Shown here piece after piece: positions 34,701 to 45,533 of a stretch of DNA of 64,000 bases. A program made the position numbers and the translations under genes. How positions within the stretch are numbered: position 1 is the stretch's first letter; every line of letters starts with the position of its first letter. The DNA comes from Gonium pectorale (Eukaryota; Chlorophyta; Chlorophyceae; Chlamydomonadales; Volvocaceae). Where the stretch lies: assembly GCA_001584585.1 (NCBI GenBank), contig LSYV01000008.1, forward strand, positions 1,834,429-1,898,428, in the 5' to 3' direction. The notes beneath the pieces were generated by a model. The model did no database searches, had not been told where the DNA came from, and was given only the letters and a program-made list of their open reading frames with translations.

Positions 34701-37700
34701 TGGCAGGGCGTGCGCATACAGTCCTTGCTCGTGAGCACATGGCATGGACGCCAACGGGAGTGCTTGAGCAAGCAGAGTCAGATGATTAAACAACACCCTT
34801 TGCGGCCTGAACCCTGAGGGCGCATTCTTCCCTTATCTCTGATGACTCTATGCTCGGCACTGATAACCATGCATGTCCGATGCATTTGCGCACACTATTG
34901 CGCACACCATCTATGTGCGCTCGGTTTTATCGCTGCCCTGCTTCTTACGGTTGTCCCTTCCAACTCATCGTCTTCCTAGGGTCCTTGACCAGCGGTACCC
35001 TGAGACCACGGACGCTGCTGTCAACGCCTTCTTGGAGCCCATTCGCAACCACCGCAAGGCCAAGGGCCCTGACGCCGCCGCCGGCGCCAAGTCGAAGCGC
35101 CGCAAAACCCACCACGGCGCCTCTGCTGCCTCTGACTCGGACAGCGATGACGATGGCGCCGCCGAGACGGTGGAGGCGGCCGCCGCTGGCCTGACGCCCG
35201 AGGACCGCGCCCGCTTTGACTTCGTGTGCTCGACCTTCGCATCGGGCGGCTGCTTCTCGGCGCCGTGCGGCGGGACGATGATGACCCTAACGGCGGCGCT
35301 GGCGGCGCCGCAGGCGGCCGTCCGGCGCATGGCCCTTCAGCAGCTGGACTCCGGTCTCTCGTCTGCTGCTGGTGCCGAGGGCGCTGAGGTGGCCAGCGAG
35401 GCGCGGTCTGCCCTGACGGCGGCGGCGCTGGCCCGCCTTCGCGACGACGACTTAAGCGTCGTGGTGGCGGCGCTGGGCCTCTCCTGCCTCCGCCAGCTTT
35501 CCCCGACGGTGCTGCTCGATACACTGCAGCCGCTGGTCCACCGCCTGGGAGAGTTCCTGTATGGCGCCGCCAGGCTGCCGCAGCTTAAGGCCGCCCGTAA
35601 GGCTGCCCGCAAGGTGGCGTCCCTTGTTCGCCATGCTGACTTGGAGGCGGCGTCCGTGGAGCTGCGCGAGGCCGCGGCTCTGCAGCTAAGCAGCCTGCTG
35701 CTCCCCAGCTATCGCGACCCGCGGGTCGCTGTCGAGGCGGCTCGCGCCACGGCCGCCCTCAAGCTTCCTGTCTTTTCGGGGCTGTCGGGCGCTGCATCTG
35801 CATTGGACGCTCACGTCAAGGAGGCAGCCGGGGCCGCCGATGGTGACGGCGACGGCAAGAAGTCGGACAAGAGCAAGGCCAAGAAGGCGGCTCAGCGGGC
35901 CGCTGCGGCGGCCATTGAGCGGGACGTTGTTGCCGTGCTCGCCAAGTCGCTGGCAGCTGACCCCGCGGCCCGCGCCGCTGACGTACTGCGTCTGGTTCAG
36001 GCGAGCGCATCGTCGTCGTCGGACGGCGCCGCCGCCGCAGCAGCTGCGCTGCGGTCCCAGCACGTCCTCCTCCTCGCCTCGCACGCAGCCGTCGGCTCTG
36101 CCTCTAGCAGTGGCGGCCCAGGCTCGTCGCGAGCGGCCAAACAGACCGCCGCCGCTGCGGCGGTCGTTGCTGAGCTGGCGCGCTCCGCCATTCACCTCGC
36201 GGAGATTCTGCTGCCCTATGCGCGCTTCACCGACAGCGCGTCCTCGGCCTTTGACGGCGGCCAGCAGCAGTGGGATGCTGCCTTCGCCGATCAGCTCTCC
36301 ACCGAGGACGGCCTGCCCACAGAGTCCCACGCGGCGGCGATCCAGGCGTCTGCGCCCGCTGCACACGCCGCGCTCATTCTCGGCACGCTGCGCGCCAACC
36401 TCCTGCGCCTGCCCGCTGCGACTGAGGCCACGGCCGACCACGCCACTGCGGAGCGCGTCCTGGGCCAGCTCTCTTCCCTCGAGGTCCCGGCCGAGAAGCT
36501 GCTAGACCTGCCCTTGTTGGTCGTGACGCGGCGCGTCCCCGGCCCGGCCCGCGGCGCCTTCCTCGCCCGTCTGTATGCCTCCCCCATCAAGGATGCCAAC
36601 GCACCCCAGGCGGCGCTGCGCTGCCTGGCGCTGCACGTCCAGGCACAGCTAGTTACCGAGTCGGCCGCCGGCAGTCGCAGCGCCCACGCGGTTAACGTGG
36701 GTGGCTGGTTTGCTACGCTGCTGCCAGCGTTGGCGAGCTCCGAGTCGTCGGTCCGGGCCGCGGCGGTCGACTGCCTGGAAGTGCTGGGCACGCTGCTCGA
36801 GGCGGGCAAAGCCTCTGCTGGCGACCGCCTGTCTGCCGATGTCGCCGCCGCCCTGTGCACCAGCTTCGTGTCCCAGCGCAAGCTCCTAACCCGGGACGCC
36901 GAGGCTGTCGTGACGCTCCTCCGCTCTGCTCTCGACGTGTCTGGTGGCGGCGCTCCTGCCGATGCGGCCGTCGCTGCCTCAGCGCCTCTGCCCACGCCTA
37001 GCAAGAGGCGGGGATCCGCCAAGGCGGCCGCCGAGGGCCATGCCCTCTCTGGCGCCCCGCCCGCGGCTGAGTTGATTGCCTACATGACCTGGTGCCTGCG
37101 CAGCCTGGAGGCCGACCCCGTGGGCATCAACACTGCCGGCGTTCTGCTCGCGTGCCTGCTGCCGTCCGCCCCCGAGATGCCTGTCGTCGGCCCCGAGCTC
37201 TTCACCGCCGGAGCCGCCATGCTCCACCGCATCAATGACTCGCTCCACGTCCTTGCGGCTGCCGGCACGACGATGGCTCTGGGGGCTCACGTGGCGCAGC
37301 AGCTGCTGCGGCTCTACACGCCCAAGGCGGTGGCGGCTGCCGCCGCCGCCGGGCTGGCGGACCAGCTGTCGCAGCTCGCCGAGGCAATGGACTTCCAGCT
37401 CCGGCCCTCGGTGGGCTCGGCGGCTGCGGAGCCTGTGCCGCTGGCTGTTTCGGAGGCGCTCGCGTCAATTCGCCTGGCGGCCGTCCGGGCCACGACGCCC
37501 GAGGTGTTTGCTGCGCTGCCCCCTAACGGCACTAATGTCCGGGAGCTCTTCGCCGTACTGCTGGGCCGTTATGGCGGTGATCCAGATGAGGCGGTTCGCG
37601 GTGCCGCGCGGGCGTGCCTGGAGACCCTGCCCTTGACGGCGGAGCTCATTACCCCGCTGCTGGAGCCAGCCCACCTGTCGACGCCGTTGCCGGCGGCGGC

Positions 37701-40700
37701 ACAGACGGCGCCATCGCCGGACCCGTCGGCCCGGTCAAAGAAGAAGACCAAGAAGGCGGACGGTGACGCTACTGCCGCGGCACAAGCGGCAGCGGCGACG
37801 CTGCCGCCACTGGACCCGCTATCCCTCCGCGATGCCGTGGTCGCTCTGGAGCTCCTGCAGTGGCGCGGCGGCATTGCCAAGCCCGGCTTGCTGGCTGCGG
37901 CGCTGCAGTCGCTGCTTCGGCGGCAGCTGCCGGTGGTTGGAAGCATCGCCACCGTTGCATCTGCAGAGGGCGAGGGCGATGAGGAAGCTGACGCGGCAGC
38001 GCCATTGGCGGCCGCCGACAGCACTGATGATGGAGCCCAGTCGTCTCTCTCCGGCTATGCTGTGACGCTTGCGCTGACGGCCCTGGCGTCGCTCGCGGAG
38101 CAGGCGGGTGCTGACGGAGACGACGAGGAGCAGCATGTGATGCTGGCTTCGATGGACATCGGGCTGGCGGTCCGTGCCGCTCGCGAGGCGCCCGACGCGG
38201 CGGTTCGCAACGGGGCGCTGCGGCTGTTGTCGGGCCTGGCCTCTCGCATGCCCGAGGCGGCGCTGGCGCACGTGCTGCAGGTGGGCTGTGCGGGTTGGGG
38301 TCTGGCCGCCTGGGCTTGGTGTGTGGTTGCTTGCCGCTGCCGTGCGCACTTCACGAGCGGATGGACTGTCGTTGAGCCCTGAATGGCTCGGACATGAGAG
38401 TCGGCACGAAGGTGCTGGGGCGCCTGGGTTCATGGGCCGGACCAATGATTAAACAGATTTTGACATTGCTTTCACAGTTTCTGAAGCTCAGTGCTGATTA
38501 TTTCTTCATATGAGGTCCGAAGGCCAGCTCGTTATACCACTCGATGCCCGTGCCATGAGCCCCCATCCGTAACCCGAAGCCATCCACCTTCGATTCATCA
38601 ACCCTTCACCCCAACTTTACTCGTACCCGCCTCAGGTTCTGGCCGTCATTAACGCGTCCGCGGCTCTCCAGGACGACGAGCACAGTCGCGCTGTGGGCGC
38701 TGCAGCCTTGGCGGCGGTGGTGCCAGCCTGGGTGGCGGCAGGCCAGAAGCCGGCGGCGCTGTGGGATCAAGTGGCGGCTGCACTGCCCTCGCTGCCGCCC
38801 CACCGGCGACTGGACCTGCTGCTGGCGCTGATGCGAGCCCTGCCAGTAAGTTAGAAAAGGTCTGCAGTTGTGGTCCGATGGCTTGTGTGCCTGCACTCCT
38901 GCCGTGAGCTGTTATGGACGCTTGGGCGCATTCATGACGCACGCAAGAGCTGCAGTTGTGGTCCGATAGCTTGTGTGCCTGCACTCCTGCCGTGAGCTGT
39001 TATGGACGCTTGGGCGCATTCATGACGCACGCACGAGCACGCATTCCAGCGGCCGTATGATGACTTCTTAGATGACGAATCCGAGCGGCACTTATGCAGC
39101 ACCTCGACGTTCTGTCGACGCTGTCGCCGACCGAGACGACAATCGAGGCATTTGTCTGACGGCTTGCTGAATGCGCTTATGCGCTGTCGCTTCCTCACGC
39201 TTGCATGGTCCTGATGAAGATCATATTTTTGGAAATATAGCGAATCCGCATGAATGAGATAGTTACAATCTGCGGTTTCCCTTGTTTGTTCTGGCCCAAC
39301 GAAAGCGCGGCGAGGCCTAACCCTTCTGCGGTCATGTTCCCTGCTACACAGGAGGAGGGTCTGGCGGACGGGTTACTGGTCCTCATGCAGCATGCGGCGG
39401 ACCCCAAGGCTCAGGCTCAGGCGCCTCCAACGCCGGCAGTGGCCGCAGCCCCAGGGGCGAAGACGCCCAAGTCTGCAGCCAAGATGGCGCGCGTTGGCAC
39501 GGCTGCAGAGGCCCAGACGGACGCGGGCGCGGAGCAAGTGGCGATGGCCGGGCCGCCACCCTCAGAGTGGCTGCCGGAGCTCGCTTCGCAGCTGGCGTTG
39601 CAGGTCAGTCCGAGAGGGAGGGCGGCGCGCATTTCTTTGGTGCATGCACTGGTTGCACTGTGTTTCCACAGAACCTTATGTGGCGGGCAAGCGAGGCCGG
39701 TGACGACAAAACTATCTTATTTGCACGTCAGTCTTAGACACCCGTGCTGACTCTTACTACGGTTGCTGAGGCCTCGCCTGCCCGCCCGCCTGCCAGCCCG
39801 CGAGCACAATCCCGGCATCTTGCTTGCCTTGCTCCGACGTCTGCCATCCATCACGCTGTGGATCGTAACCCCTTGACCTGTGCTGGCCATTGCGCTATAT
39901 CAAATTTTGCAACCTTGCCTCGAAACTTCCAGGTCGGGCTTTCGGTGCGCCTGGCCTGCTGCGCCCGCGTCATGGAGCTGGCTCTGGCTGCCAGCCGTCA
40001 GCAGCCGCACACGCCCCTCCCGCGCCTGGTCGTGGCCTTCGTCACTGCACAGCTCAAGGTGTGTGCGTTGCCGACGTGCTAGGCTCAACTGCCTTCTTGC
40101 AGTGCCATGCACGTCGTTTTGGGCACGTTGCAACATGCCAATCTCCGTTGCCTTCGGAGTGTTAGTCGCCGAAGTGCTACAGTTCACGGCTGGCAAGGCA
40201 GTTGCTGTATGGAACTGGCCGATGATATTATCCATGTTACACACACCGATGTGGCAACCCTACGGGGCGGCTACAGCTAATGACGAAAAACATTAGCGGA
40301 TTTCTCTGAGGCCAAGTTTCCATTCCGCTTGCATACTCGACGCCGTTGGCGCATTGACACACTTTTCACCTGCCGAATCCCTCCCTCACGGGCAGCCCTT
40401 CCGTCCGATGCCTCCAAATTTTTTGGCTGACCGCTAACAACTGCCCGCCGTCCGTCATCTTGTGCAGCTCAAGGTGGCCGTTGCCGCTGCGGGTGCTTCG
40501 CTGCGCCGTCCGGAGGCCGACCCCGTCCTAGAGGCCGCCTGCCGCCGCCTCATGGAGGCAGCCCTCGCGCAGATGCAGCTTCTCCAGCCGGACGCTGTTG
40601 CCGCTGACCGGGGCAGCGATGCCGCATCACCCAGCGGCGCCGCCGGGCGCCTCAACCGCGCCGTCCTGGCCGCCAGCCGCGGCCTGTACGCCCTCTTTGC

Positions 40701-42822
40701 AGCCCTACAGGGTGTCATGGCTGCGGATACATATCTGCATGCCCTCCTCTCGCTGGCAGAGCACCCCAGCGACAAGGTCAAGCGCCGCGCCGTCAAGCTC
40801 TTCACCGACAAGGTCCGCGGCGTCAAGGCCGAGATCCAGGACCAGATCGAGCTGCCTCAGCGCGTCCGGGACGCCAAGGTCCGTCAGGCGTCTGACGCTG
40901 CGGCGCGGGCCTGCGGCCTCTTCCCCAAGCTGCTGGGCGTGGAGGGCACCGGCGCAAGCGCGTCGCCGCTGACGCGACAGCTGGCGCTGGTCTCGCTGTC
41001 TGCTATCGCGACCGAGTTTGGGATGCAGCAGCACGCGACGCTGCTGGCGGGTGTGCCGCCGGTGCTGGCGGCGACCAAGGACTCGCACGCAAGCATCCGC
41101 GCCAGCGCGCTCGCTGCAGTGGCCTCCTTTGTGCGGGCCCTGGGCTCGCGGCTCGTGCCGGTGCTGCCCGCCACTGTGGCGGCGGCCGTGGCAGCGGCTG
41201 ATGCTGCGTGGGCGCGCCTTTCCCGGGCCAGCGTGGCTGCCGGTGGCAGTGGCACCGGCGGGGACGTGGATATGGAGGAGGGCGCCGGCGCTGCTGGTAA
41301 TGGCGATGCCGCCGGCAGCAGCAGTGGTGCAGAGAGTTCGGACGATGAGGACGGCGTCGAGGGTAGCGGCGGCAGGCGTGGCCGCTCGCGCCGGAGCGAC
41401 GAGGACGATGCGGCGCTTGAGCTGTCCAGCGCGCTTGCCTGCCTGAACGCTCTGGTGGAGACGCTTGGCGGCTTCCTCAGCCCGCACCTGCCCTCGGTGC
41501 TTTCCATCCTGCTCAACCCTCGCGTCCTGGCCTGCCGCGTTGCGGGCTGTGACAAGTTCGCCGCTGCTATCCGCGGCCGCCTGCCCGCGGCTGTGCCGCC
41601 CCGCCTGCTGCTGCCGGCGCTTTATGACCGGCTGCAGCCGTGCCTCGACGCTGCCGCGGACGCCGCGGACGCGTCGGCGGCGGCTGCCCCGGCGGAGGCC
41701 CTGATGGAGATGGTGGCGGCGGCGGCGACGTCTATGGAGCCCAAGGTGGCGGCGCAGTACCATGAGCTCATGTTCGCGTTCCTGCTGAGGGCGCTCGATG
41801 TACGGCAGCGGCGGCCGCCGCCGCTGGCGGCCCATGGCGACGCCGCCATTGATGCTGTGGAGGCGGCGGCGACGCGCGCCCTGGTGGCGCTGGTGATGAA
41901 GCTGAGTGAGGCGCGCTTCAAGCCACTTTTCCTTCGCATGCTCGAGTGGGCGTCGACGGTGTCGGTCCCAGAGGGCCCCGGCGGCGAGCCGTCATACCTG
42001 GGCCGCATGGTGGCGCTGTTTGGCGCAGTCAACGCCCTGATTGACCGGCTACGCTCCGTACTTGTGCCGTACTACCGGTACCTGCTCGACTCGTGCATCC
42101 AGCACCTGACCGGCGACGACGGCATTAGCGGCAGCAAGGGCCGCAGTAAGAAGAAGCAGAGGAAGGGCATTGTTGCCGCCGCCGCTGGCGACGATGCCGC
42201 TGGTGGCGCCGCCTCGTCCCAACAGGAGACGCAGGCGCGGCTGGCGTGGCTGCTGCGGCTCCGCGTCGTGCGCGCACTGCATCGCTGCTTCCTGCACGAC
42301 TCTGTCGGCTTCGTCGACTCGGAGCGCTTTGCCCGCCTGCAGCCCGCGCTGGTCTCGCAGCTGGACGCTGAGCCGCCCGCCTCGGTCGTCGCCTTCTTGC
42401 TCTCTCCCTCCCACGCCGACCCCGAGCTCGCCGCGTACGTCTCACTGGGCAAGGCGACCCGAGCCTACACGGCCGCCGATGGCGCCGCCTCGGCCGGGCC
42501 CCTGGGCGCCGCTGCCGTGGGCTGCCTGCTCGCGTTGGCGGTTGCCGCCAACAGCGACGTTCTGTGGAAGCCGCTCAACCACGCCGCGCTGATGCTGACG
42601 CGCAGCGCCTCTGTACGAGTTCGCGCCCTGGCGCTGGAGGTTGTGGCACAGCTGGTGGACCGGCTGCGAGAGGAGTATCTGGTGCTGCTGCCAGAGAGCC
42701 TGCCCTTCGTGAGCGAGCTGCTGGAGGATGTGGACGGCGCGGTGGCAGCGCGGGTGCGGGAGGTGGTTGCGCAGCTAGAGGAGATCAGCGGAGAGAAGCT
42801 GGACGAATATTTGAAAGTGTGA
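31774..42822 (+). CDS. UTP10: UTP10/HEATR1, small-subunit processome protein
   Basis: Exons 31774-31930, 32156-32369, 32631-33139, 33508-33635, 34198-34490, 34980-38280, 38636-38845, 39352-39603, 39933-40058 and 40468-42822 encode 2,514 aa (human HEATR1 is about 2,140). UTP10 is a HEAT-repeat scaffold of the t-UTP/UtpA complex, needed for rDNA transcription and early pre-18S processing in the nucleolus. The N-terminus matches the family closely (MATALASQLQAL, SLLFDFQKAADVD, then VAALPYHATNEFVRLVQTL). The middle is helical, HEAT-like, with Ala-rich expansions and a basic-acidic insert (KSKRRKTHHG, then SDSDSDDD) typical of nucleolar proteins. The C-terminal exon is the BP28CT region and ends LLPESLPFVSELLEDVDGA, close to other UTP10 proteins. 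The junction 40058/40468 is ambiguous: AG before CTCAAG or AG before GTGGCC (six bases later) are both in frame. Confidence 0.93.
34663..34706. repeat. 11-bp tandem repeat, four copies
   Basis: The unit GCATATGGCAG is repeated four times without change inside UTP10 intron 5. It looks like a minisatellite with no coding role. Confidence 0.9.
38862..39037. repeat. 88-bp tandem duplication in a UTP10 intron
   Basis: Bases 38862-38949 and 38950-39037 are two adjacent copies of an 88-bp unit that differ at only about two positions. The duplication lies within intron 7 (38846-39351) and does not touch splice sites. Confidence 0.9.
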
Positions 42823-43714
42823 GGAGCTGCGTTGCCGGGTACGAATGTTTGATGTAACCAAATCACTGTGGGGGAAGTTGTCATGACGCTGCGAGGGCGA
42901 GGGCAGTAAAGCGTCGAGATGCGGGACTGATACAGGATCAAGCCTTCAGTCGGTGGTCGACGGTATCAGGCCGTGCAATTGGCTTCGCACATTTTTGCCA
43001 GAGCATTCATTTGGAGTATTGTGCCGGGTATCAGAGCTGCATGGATTCTGCATTGGACGTGAGCTGGTATGCTGGCCTCATGTATTACGTGTTTCTAGGT
43101 GTTCAGCAGTAAGCTCTGACAGTGACAGGCGTGCAATACTATAAGGAGGAATGACGCAGGGCAAGCGAGGGTTAGTCGAGTATCCTGAATGCAACGGTGT
43201 ATGCCTAGCATTGCGCAGTTCGCTCACCGCGTTAGGGCTGAGCCCGATGCGTGCGCGCGTGAGCCGAATGTAAGCGGACTCGCATCACTGCTCCCCTATT
43301 GCCACGTGCTGCGTGGGCCAACTGCATTGAAGTTCGTCTCGGATTAGCGGAATGCTGCAGCAGCCATGCATTCCTCATCTCATCGTGCTGCAGATGTCCT
43401 TGCCAAACATCATGTAGGTACCCAGCGCGCGGCAGTGTCATCAGCACATCAATCCATGTAATTCTATGATCAGATCAAGATCGCTCGTTTACCCTTCATA
43501 CGGTCACGATCATAAACAGCAAGCACCAAAGAAAGTCAGATAGCCCACCGCAACCATCATGTGTGGAATGGCACAAGGCATGGTGGGCGCAGGAGAACAC
43601 GCGACCGGGCGCTCCCGTCGCCTTAGAACCATGAATGGATGTGAACTGGAAACGCTGCAGTTGGGGAGCCACGTAAACTTTGCCGGAGCATGTCTGAGTG
43701 TGTGGAGACGCGCA
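42823..43714. other. Convergent intergenic region
   Basis: This separates the 3' ends of UTP10 (plus) and the Smr gene (minus). TGTAA occurs on the plus strand at 42853-42857 and about 43268. No minus-strand TGTAA was seen for the Smr gene. No gene is supported. Confidence 0.5.
42853..42857 (+). terminator. Candidate TGTAA poly(A) signal, UTP10
   Basis: TGTAA begins 31 nt after the stop codon. This gives a very short 3' UTR; the copy near 43268 is the alternative. Confidence 0.4.
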
Positions 43715-44909
43715 TCAGCAAATAACGCATCCGCCGCCGAACAGCCACTCCACCCAGCCTCTCTCCGCCGCGCTCACGAACTCCACCGTGATGCAGCCCT
43801 GGTTGGGCACGCCGGGCGTCACGCGCAGGTTGTGCCGCCGCACCAGGCCCTCCACTGCCGGCCGCAGCCGCGACACGCCGCCCTCGCTGTGCAAGCCCCT
43901 GCCCACAATCAGGACCATCTTTTGCAGCCCCGCGGCCCGCGCCCTGGCCAGCGCCGCCTCCACGGCCTGCACCGCCTCGGCCACGCGCAGGCCGTGGAGG
44001 TCCAGCTCGGAGGGCGCACGGCTCGCGTTGTTGCGTTCCAGCAGCAGGGCCGCCGCACGTGCGTGAGCCTCGGTGGCCTGTTTGAAACAGCACGTCGTGC
44101 ACGGAAGCCGTGCAGGCGGGCGGTCAGTGAATAGGTAACGGCCACAGGCCTTTGACCCTAGGGGACAGCTTTGCCGGCCTTCGTGCTCCCAGAGCCCCTG
44201 CTTGTGGGGTGTCGTGCACGGTTGCCGTGCCTTGAGTATGGGGTGCCGGCCCGGACCGACATCAAGGTATGTCGCGCTACAGACGCTCGTTCGTGTGGCC
44301 CACCGGCTGCGACGTCCCAGCACCCGCAGGTTCCCACTAGCAGCCTTGCGAATCGCGACATCTTACATTGCCCGCCAGGCGCTTTCCCTCCTCCGACAGC
44401 TGCTTGGCGCGAGCGCCGTCCCGGGACCTGCGTGGTCACGCACGCAGCGTCGTGTAAGGCCATGGTGCAGGCTTCCGTTATTTAACTGACTTTCGTGGAT
44501 TCCAGCGTGGCTCAGGGTGCACCGGCAGCACCGGTATCAGGAACAGGGGGCATCTGACTTGACCTGAGACCTTGGGTTAATGTGGGCGCCCTTTCCCCGC
44601 GTTTCCCGCGCCTCCATCGCCCCGCGTTTCGTTGCACGCGCACACCGTAGGCTGGAAGTCACGCTACTGGGTCCCGCATTGCAGCGCTTCAGCGGCATTT
44701 ATTGACAGCCCAAGCATCCAAGCGACGGTGCAGCACGGCCCGTGTCCACTGCGAGCCTGCTCATACCTGTATGCGGCCTGGCTTGCCGCAAATGCAGAGT
44801 TACGCGCCTGCGCGTATGCGTCGCCCTTTCGCCGCCAGAAGTCGGGGTCATTGGGGTCGCCGGTGATGGCAGACGGGTCCGGCCCGCTGTTGGAGTAGCT
44901 GTTGCCCAT
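43715..44909 (-). CDS. DUF1771-Smr domain protein, N-myristoylated
   Basis: Exons in gene order 44909-44767, 44427-44367 and 44077-43715 give 188 aa. Smr domains bind or cut nucleic acid. Eukaryotic DUF1771-Smr proteins are linked to RNA surveillance and endonuclease activity. Residues 25-85 are a DUF1771-like helical pair (WRRKGDAYAQARNSAF, then KQLSEEGKRLAG, EAHARAAALLLERNN). The Smr domain follows with the LDLHGL motif (ELDLHGLRVAEA) and the VGRGLHSEGG loop, both canonical. The protein starts MGNSYSNSG, a fit to the N-myristoylation consensus, which would tether it to membranes; this is unusual for an RNA-acting protein. The middle exon is only 61 nt and was found by frame and family pattern (phase 2 in, phase 0 out). 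No minus-strand TGTAA lies close downstream. Confidence 0.9.
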
Positions 44910-45533
44910 GGCGGCAGCAGCTGTACCCTACTTTGGAAGGGCACTATCGCAGCTGGGCCTGATGCGGTGGTGGAGGCGTCACTGCACGTTGACACGAGTG
45001 GCCCGCGCCAAGGCGCTCGCGTATGCGCAGTCCGCCATGGGGATGCCAGCGACAGGGTAGTGCCTTCTCAAGAGGCAAGGTGGAGCAAGGGGACGGCGAT
45101 GGTACGCGGCGGTGCCTAAATGCATATAGTAGATGGCTGCCTCAGCAATATTAGGTAGGTGCGGGGCTGCGGGCTCGTGAGTTGGGTATGAGGGTTTACG
45201 GCCTCTTGGATTGGGTAGAGTGACGACGTCCACAGCAATTCTCAGCTCCCCGTGGCCAAGTGTGCAAGCGAGGGCCAGGACAAGGATTCCGCGCAAAGTA
45301 CGGTGGTACGTGAGTTTGAGTCACAAGCTTCGTTATACCTCACTATTATGCAACTTAAACAGTTTAAACTGTTTATTGCGCTACGTAAGGCCTTTACGGT
45401 GCGCTTTTATAGTCGATACAACGCCACGTAAACGACTCTCGTTGTATCTTCTCCTGACCCAGCGGGGTGCACGCACTGGACTGTCAACGCTCATGCGCGT
45501 GAAAGCAGGAGCGACACCTGATTGGGCTGCACG
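44910..45533. promoter_or_regulatory. Divergent promoter region, Smr and carrier genes
   Basis: 624 bp separate the start codons of the minus-strand Smr gene and the plus-strand carrier gene. The region includes a 20-bp perfect palindrome at 45356-45375 in an AT-rich patch. Confidence 0.5.
45356..45375. promoter_or_regulatory. 20-bp perfect palindrome
   Basis: TAAACAGTTTAAACTGTTTA is identical to its reverse complement over all 20 bases. It lies 159 bp before the carrier start codon in otherwise GC-rich DNA. A dimeric transcription-factor site is a reasonable guess. Confidence 0.7.
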
